Notes under the pieces: model-generated | Databases searched by the model: none | What the model saw: only the letters and a program-made list of their open reading frames with translations | Told to the model about the DNA's origin: nothing | Translations under genes and position numbers: made by a program | Source of the DNA: Siderastrea siderea | Taxonomy: Eukaryota > Cnidaria > Anthozoa > Scleractinia > Rhizangiidae | DNA length: 64,000 nt | Reading direction: 5' to 3' | NCBI GenBank assembly: GCA_964030785.1 | Contig: OZ034979.1 | Location: forward strand, 38,598,984-38,662,983 | Shown: one piece after another, positions 14,401 through 23,400 of the stretch | How the letters are laid out: every line of letters begins with the position of its first letter | How positions within the stretch are numbered: position 1 is the first letter of the stretch

Positions 14401-17400
14401 TTACACGGTGGCGAGAAGATATGAATTTTATGTTCGAGTGGCAAACACAATATCTCACGAGTGAGCGCAGCGAACGAGTGAGATATTGTGTTTGCCACGA
14501 GAACATAAAATTCATATCTTCGAGCCAACGTGTAATGTTCTTTTTATTATATGGAGACAAAATATCTGAAATTGCCCATTTTTATTCTCTTCTCGTCGCA
14601 AGTGTCGAGAAATTCTTTGAAAACCTTCAAATCGTACAAGGTCTTCTTTTTTGTGTTTTCGTTGTCGAAGCTTTCGGAAAACTCTTTCACTTGTTCATCG
14701 TTTAGTAAAACAAACCTGCTTGCCACCGCCGTAATTCTAAACAACACTGAGGCAACGACGCATTCAGTTCATTCAACAAAGAAGAAAAGGCGGGAATCGT
14801 GACGTCATTGAACGATATGACACTCAAAAGCGTGACATACGGAAAATACGCCACTCGGGTCCCGGATGGAGTGGCGTATGGAATCTACGAGTGGTTTAGT
14901 TCCCAGTAAAACACTCTCCTCCATATAATAATATATATTCTGAGCCTGTCAATGGTTTAGTATCTTTTATACTTTCCGCTTTTTAATTTGATAACTCGCA
15001 CTTATTGGTATAGACTGCTGTTTTCTTTATAAATGACATTAAAAGTGATTTAATGTCTTCTTTATATTTGTACACAAGACACATTTTTTACATTTGTTTA
15101 CTTTTGCTGTAAAAATAGAAATCGTAACAGAAAGAACCTGGTAACAGGAATGTAAAAGGGCTTTGCCGCGCCATTTTCCATGTAATCACGATTAATAATT
15201 AATAATTAAGAAATACTTTTCTAATTTTAAGTCTTTTGCTTTCGGTGCAACTGGGAAATTCAAGAAAAGTGACCACAGAACGAATTAATCAAATCGCCTA
15301 GGAGAGGTCTACTTACAAAAGCGTCAGGCGGGTCGTATGAATTCCAAAGTGGCGATTGACTCCGTGCAGGCTCAGTAATAATCCGCCTTCTGCGGTCTCC
15401 GTCATTAATAAAGTCTGACACAGCAACCAACCGAACAACCTTGAGCCCACAGTCACGGCGAGAACAAGAATGCGGTTTTAAGGTCACTTCACAGGTGGAG
15501 AACGCTAAGTCTGGAGTTGATAACATCCGAGGACTCTCTACTGAGTGCAGAAAAAAGGACAAAAAGTACCTAATACAGTTACTGTCTTAACAAATGTAGC
15601 ATTTAACATTAACATTTAACTTTAAGATTTATTCAAAGTACGATAATATTCCAATCTGAGACTCGCTTAATTTTGTTGCTAAATGGAAATAAACTGGCAA
15701 AACACGACCCATTGTTTTAAAATATAAAATGGCAATGCATATGCATGTGGACCATTGTTTCGAAGCACTTTCATGAATTTTAACTATATCTTTAGGGCAT
15801 GCTGAATTCGACTCCGGAAGTGAACATATGATTGAACACTAGAAGGTACGACGAGAAACCCCGTAAGGGTCGCATGGGAATCGCAACTCCCTTAAGCTTG
15901 CTTGCCTTAAAAACATAGGTCCCCAGGGGGTGCGTAGTTTCAGTCGTACTTTTGATCGGTTGATGTTATTCTAGCTTTTGGGACCGTGGATAAAATCCCA
16001 TTAAGAGTGGGCCAACAAATTAAATGAAAGCTACTGAGCAGTACTTTGCTGTGGTGCTGTTTATTAGGCTGTACAAAGGTGCTTCAAAATTTAGTCTGTG
16101 GATAATTCTGTTTTGGCACTAAAAGTAACCGTTTATTATGCTACACAAGGTGATTCGGTGGACAGAATACCCAGGTGTGATGTTTTTCGGTATATTGCAT
16201 CACTAACAACTGTTTTTTTTTAGAATTTTCGGACGTAAAAAATTGGGCGTTATTGGAAACGAAAGGGTTGATTAAGGAACCGTGCAAATTCACGGTGACA
16301 TAAGTTCTCAGTTAAACAAGCTTTTACCAAGTTGATGGATAGACATACCTACAGCAGGTACTAAATGCATTGGAATCTGTATGGTGCAGTTGGGGTGGTC
16401 CGTTGGACACACAAGGGGCACAGTGAGGCTTATGGTAATCTCCTTCATTTTGTGATCCTCAGAGATCACAAGGGATGACGGTTCTACCTGCAGTAACGTA
16501 ATACACTTCTCGGTTAGGTTAGGACAACGACAATGTTAATTGGATTGGTAATGAGAGGAGAACAAACCATACAACACAACAAAACTGTTGTCAAAAATAC
16601 CCAAAACAAAACAGCAAGCAACTCCCAAATAACAACCACTCCTAATTTAAGCCCACAATACTTCTTAGTAAACAGACAGAAAATCTTGTGCAAATGTTGT
16701 ATCTTACATTTAAATATTCTTAATTTATTTTCTTTTCTTCTTTCTGAGCGGAGTGTTAGCTAGTTTTATTATATATAATATGTATAGTTATAGTAATTTT
16801 TGTTATTGTACTCTCCACCCGCCTTGAATAGCCCAAGCTAATTTGCGGGTGGATCAACAAATTTGTATTGTATTGTAGATGGTGTATGAAATAAAAGAAA
16901 AAAAATTATAGCAAATCTACGCTATACAAATAAGAAGCGCAGGGCTTTCTTTCGACGCTGGTCATTTAGGTTGTTCCACTTTTTGCGTGTGTACATGGAA
17001 TTCAAAAGTGTGACCATTTAAGCCACTGTACAGTGCTTTGCTGACGTGCTCAGAATTTATACCTCAGCTTTCTCAGGAAACCTTACTTTGACTCCAACGT
17101 AAAAATCTCTGCTTGGAAAACCTGGGCTTTGTACATCAGGACTCTCTGAGTAAAACGTGGTCACCTCACAAGCAATCTAGGAAAGAGGCAAAACAATTAT
17201 AAGGTGTGGCATGCTGTGAGGCTAACATACATGGAGGCATTTGCGTAACAAGTTTCCTTTTAAGGCTTAACTATTTATTAAAAATTTATGTTTAGTTTGT
17301 CAAAATGTTGGGATGATAGAGGTTGTGCTGTTCGGAAAATTTGGAAGGCAAGATTTGAAGACGATAGTTGCTTTTGAACATAATTAAAAATTATAACGCA

Positions 17401-20400
17401 TACGTCAATAAACAACGTAACTTTGAAATTCGTCTTTTTTTTCCAATTTTCATTATGGTTGTCGTTTGCTAATAACGTTAACATTTTTAGCTGTTGCTCT
17501 AAGCCACATGGGTTCATCCATCCAAAGAGTGCTCAGTAATCCCACTATAACTTTGCTGGGAATTGTAAACAAAATACAATCAACTGAGGAATCCTCTACT
17601 CTAAATTGTAGGTTTCATCTTAATTCTTTCACTCCTAGTAGTGGCCAAAGTAAAAATTCAAGAAAAATTCCAAATTTCATTTTTTTTCAAATCCTGCAAA
17701 ACAAATAGTGCCATGCAAAAGAACTGCCAAAGAGATTTCATTTGAATGGTCACACCAAAGGTCTTTTTCCACAGACTCAAAAGTTAGAACTCCATTACAT
17801 GTCACCATAATTGACTCTGGGAGTGAAAGGGTTAAGGTGATGCTACACGGGACGATTCGCAACGACGATTTTTAGCGCAACTCAGCGTCGATTTTTACAG
17901 TATGTTACAAGGAACGATTTTAAGCGCAGATGGGGCAGCAAATAGGGTTTTGGGATAACGTTGCGCAAAAAATTGACGACAGGCATGTTACACGAAGCAA
18001 CCTAGCAAAATTCGTGATATGGCGCTGCAAGTTTTGAAATTGGTTCAAAAACTTGCAACGCAAAAATTGCGCAGAAAATCGTCCGCGAACTCTTGTTACA
18101 CGCCATCAACTTTTAGCGCAACATGCACTAAAAATCGTCGTTGCGAATCGTCCCGTGTAACATCACCTTTAAAGCGTAAGCAAGAGGTAACGGTAATTGC
18201 AGGTGGTTCCGCTCTGTACTCACCGTGTCACCAAGGTGAAATTCCGCTGACTCAAAATTAATCATAACAGCCGTCTCCTCAGTCGTGTTGGTCCGCAGAA
18301 CTAGTTTCCCAGGTTTCCCGCCCAAGAAGCGCATGATTTTGTACCAGGTGACTTTGTAAACGACTTGGAAGGGTCTTGGGTCTTTGATATCATAGGTGCA
18401 GAGGAGATGGACGGAACTACTTGCTAGGATGTTATCCGGGGGGACTACAGGCGTAATCTGTGGAGGACCAGCTAGAGTGGGGTAAGGGCCACGCACTGTA
18501 GGTAGACAATTAGGATAAATAAGTTTAAATTTTTTTAAAGTTAATCTTTCAAAAATAACTTGTAACACTGTAGAGCAGGGAAACCAACACGTTCTGTTGA
18601 TGTACAGTATTGACGTATATTTAGAAACTTTTTTCGGTCGAACAATGTCTCCTTCTTCATCTGTTTGAAGAAGGCGTCTTACATTTCTATTATTTGTTAA
18701 ACAACGGTCACCGGTTATAATTTTTGTGACAATTGAATTGCTCCCGAAAGAAATAATGATAACATGAGTCCAGGAGGCGATATGGCGGAGTCCAGCTTTC
18801 GTTAACCCTTCCACTCCCAGAGTCAGTTATGAAGACATTAACGTGATTCTAACTTTTGAGTATGTGGATGAAATCCTATGGTGCGACCATTCAAACGAAA
18901 CCTCGTCAGCAGTACTTTCACATGGTACTATTTATATGTAAGTTTTTTACAAAATGAAATTTGAGATTTGTCTTGAATTTTCTGCACTCTTGGGAGTGAG
19001 AGGGTCAAAACGATCGCGCTGTAAACCGAACAATCGCGTTGGTAAACAGCGGAGTGGTTGGCTTCCCATGACCATGAATTTGCAATTCTTACTTTGAAGT
19101 GTATCTTCTAATGCAAGTATCTATAGCATATGGCATTAACGTTTGAAGACTGTCTAGGAAACAACTGACGCTTAATGAAAGGGTCGAAGTTTTCAATAAG
19201 CTTTAAATTTTCAAGTATTTCAGAACTAAGACAGTTTCCACACAGTGTACCTTACCTTTACATCTTGGCACATATCCTATCTTGCCAGGTCCACAGGGAA
19301 TCCTACGAGCTGAGAAAAGGAGATTTGAAATTAGCGCATGGCACGCCTTAAAAGAAAAACAAAAATGAAGTTGCCCTTTAAGGACATGAGACGCAACGGG
19401 TGTGATTTTACTTAAATGAACCGTGCACGTTCTAGTACCCCATCCCTCAAGTGAAGACCTCCTCAAAGCAAAGATAGTAAGGCTTTGTAACCCTTGTGGA
19501 TTGGGGTGCGGAATCTTCCTTTTATATGTTATAAAAGTACTGATATTTGTTGCCTCAAAGGTATGATTTTTGTGCCACTTTGGTTGGAAATAGATAGCGA
19601 TTTTCACTGTTTTGGTGTGAAATAGGGTATGTTTTCTTTACTCGCCTGCACTGACAAAAAGAAAAGAAAATTTCCAAATTTTAGGATAGAAATGCCCACG
19701 TTTTGCCTCTCGGTCTAATCCAAAATAGCGTACAGGTTTTAGCCATTCTGGCTTGAAAAAGACGAATGATTTTATAGGATGAGTCTAAAATAGGGTTTTA
19801 AAGTGATTTACTTTGGTCCGAAATTAAATGGGATTAGGTTTTTTAGTTCTATGCCGGACAGCTCAAAGAAGTACTCCCAGGGCTTGGAAACATTGTTGCT
19901 TAGCACCTAATATGGAAAGTAAGAACACATAATAAAGTTTGAATAACCTTCCCGAGCACAGTAGGCGATGGAGCACTTCTGTGTTCTCTTCAACCGATAA
20001 ACCACAAAGTCACCACAGTGAGTCACTTGAACAGGTAATTGCCACATGCAGCAATTCCTCGCCAGTCTCTTCCATGCCACGCATGCGCTGCCGTTTCTCT
20101 CTTCCCCGAACCCAGGATGTCCCTCGGGTGGTATCCAGATCTGCCCATGAGTTCCACATGAGCCAATCTCGGGGCAACTCGTGGGAATTTCAGCGGAAGA
20201 ACCATTGATCTCCAACTTGTACCAGGCCTCCTTTAAATTGTTATCGCATAGTGGAGAGGCAAGTTTCACTTTGTTGGACAGCCCACGCGCAGGAGTGACT
20301 AACACTTGATAGCCTGATGGTCTGCACTGTGGTTTGTCTGACGGTAAAATAAAAAATCCAAGGTTACTTTTCCTTGTAACTGCTATCGCCACAGAAGAAG

Positions 20401-23400
20401 GTATAACTCGATTTAAAAATGTGGCAATCTTTGTAACAGAAATGCAAGTCTCACATTCTTTACATCCGCAATTAGAATAACACCCTTCGAATATGAAAGC
20501 CAGCTATGAAGCATTATGCACCATCGTCGTTGTATTCAATCTAAAAAGTCAAAAGTGAGTTTAGGCGTATGAGTCATTTTCAAGAGATTTGAATTAATCA
20601 ACTGAGATGATAAAGTTAATAGAATACCGTAGAGAAATTCAAAAGCTGTCGTTTCAGTCGAACGTTAGCCCTTCGTCACAGGCTAATGGTCTATTTAGTT
20701 TATCAAATCAGTTAATGAATCCGCATTTTTCTCTTTCACTTCCGCATTGAGGCCGCGGAGAAAATGGCCAGACGCATGCCACTTCGAGTGGACCCCCTAT
20801 GAGGGGAATAGTCACGGTGAAACTGCGAAAATAATTATTTTAGAATAACCTCGATTTGTTAAGCTCCAGGGGGTACTCATTAAAGGTTCGTACGGTGAGG
20901 CTCCGCCCAAGGCTCAAACCAATCTTTATCGAAATGGTACCCGTTCCATACACCAAGAAAAAAAAGCACCTCTTTTATATCTCAAAAATAAGCCCCAAAC
21001 AGTAAATCATTGCGGGATTTTAGTTACTCGAGGGCTCCAAGCAGTCGTATGTTTTTGCATTGTGATTTCTGTCAAAACGTCGCAGACAGTTTATGTACTT
21101 AGACTTAACTGCTCTCTCTTCCAGTTTAACGTGTATTTCAGAAACCCTTAAACCCAGTAAAACAGTACATTTCTCTACCTTTTCGTATACTGCATGCGCA
21201 AAAAGGCACCCCTTTTGCGCGAGCTACCTGTATAACGGCTATAGGGAGTACCCCCTCTACGGATTAAGCTTTCAAAAGTGGAATTGCGTTGTTGAAATTC
21301 TGTTGGGTGCAACTCATATATGACAATTATCGTTCAATAATTGACTTTTAATTCTGGCTCAGTGAACGATCTACATCCGACTAGATCTACATCCGCTAAA
21401 TTTCACAATGCTTTTGTAACATATATATCGATAGACTGGCAATATATCCGGGGAGATGCTACTTCTACCTGCTTCTTGCCCAAGAAAGTGGAGTTAAGTG
21501 GTGGTCCCTTGCAGCGTGTGTGCGACTTTGCCTTTCGTTCAAAAACTATGTACATTCTCGTCCCCAGAGCCCACGATCCTTTTCCTTGGCGCAGACCAAG
21601 ATACTAATGAAACTATGTACTGCCCCGATAACACACATTTACAACTTCCTTGCGGTCGCATTTACCCTTCTAACAGAGTTCCCTTTGATCTTCTGCTAAA
21701 ATAGAATAGAATAGAATAGAATAGAATAGAATAGAATAGAATAGAATAGAATAGACTAGAATAGAAACTTTATTAACGTGTCTAAAGGTCTGGCAGGAAA
21801 TCCCCCCGCTACTAGGGCTAGTTAATAAGATCTCTTTATACACAGCTTCGTTATGATTTCTTTACGACTACATAACGATTTCTTTAGCATCTTATTACGA
21901 TTTGTTTACAATCTCATCACATGTACTTTTACAGTGTCTTGACGATCCCTTTACATTCTCTTTACCATCTCTTTACGTCCCCTTAAGTCTCTTTACAACG
22001 TCGCAAACAATTGCGAACTGTTCGCGTATATGGAAACACTTTACGCTGATTCTGCTCGACACAATACAAAATGGAAATTTGATCTATCTTAACGTCACGT
22101 TTGCTACGATTTGTGACGCTACTGCAAGGAAACATATGCAATATGAAATATAACTCAGGTCGCAAACAGGTTGCGAGATACTGCGGGGTTATAGGGATCA
22201 ATATAGAAACTAGCCTTTAGGTAGAAGAGAGGGCTTAGTGGCATTTCAGGTTAACTTTTCTTTACGTCCCATTTATGATCCCCATATATCTCTTTGCGAT
22301 CTCACTTACTTCTTATTTATGACCTCTTGACGTTCTGTTTGTGTTCTTTAGTACGCACTTTACGATCTATTTACAGAAGAATCTACTAGACAATTTACTT
22401 TGGGAGTTGTGATCAGTAAATAAGGGGAAGTAAAGTACAGGTGAAGTGGCCGAATGATACTTATTTGGTTCTTCGCCAAGGTTGCAGACGTCTTAATTGT
22501 TTCAATGGATCAAGAAAACACGAAAGGTGTATTGAAGCCAATCACATGAGTTGTAAAATATACGGACTTTTGTACCAACTTGAAAAGTACCCGATACAAA
22601 TTAAGGAAAAAAGAATGTAGCCGAAACACGAAACACGAAAGGGATATTGAACCCAATCACATGAGTTGTAAATCATACGGACATTTGTACCAACTTAAAC
22701 TGCTCAAGGTATCAATGACAAAACCGATAACGTTCGAGAAAGGAAATGCAGTTTCTAAAAACCACAAGATAAAGAAGTCAGTTGAGATCAGCTTACAACC
22801 GCAGTCTTTTAATAGCAAGATAAATTCTCTTATCTTTTCTTAACGTAGACTATACAACCCTTTGTGAGAGATAAGACATCTTGTGAACAGAGGGAATGCA
22901 TCTTTTCCTACATTTAACAATCACGCGTATCACTTTCTCCTAGAATATTCAACCGGTGCTGAGAACGGTGGGATACTGATTTGATGTAATATTGAATTCC
23001 TTCCAACTGGGTCAACGGGTACGGGTTTCGTCTTTGGGAAAGTTCCACTTTTGGTTTATTTCGTGTGCTTTCCATGAAGGGTCCATCGAATGCCTGGGGG
23101 AAGGGGTCTACCGAATGCCCGGGGGAAGGGTCCAACAAATGCCCGGGGGAAGACTTCCGTGTAAAGAGGCGAGATGCTCGTCGGAAAATTTCAAACGTAG
23201 AGTCCCTTAAAGAGAACAAATCTGGGTGTGGGTCAAGTTTTGTTTAATCCCTAATAGATACCATTCTAAAACATGCAGGCAAATAACATGCCCGGTAAAG
23301 AGACTTTTCAGTGATGACTGTGAAGAAAAATTAAAGATTTCATGCCTGATCGGTCTAGGCCACCAACACAGCATGCCAACGATTTTGATTTCTAGGTGTT

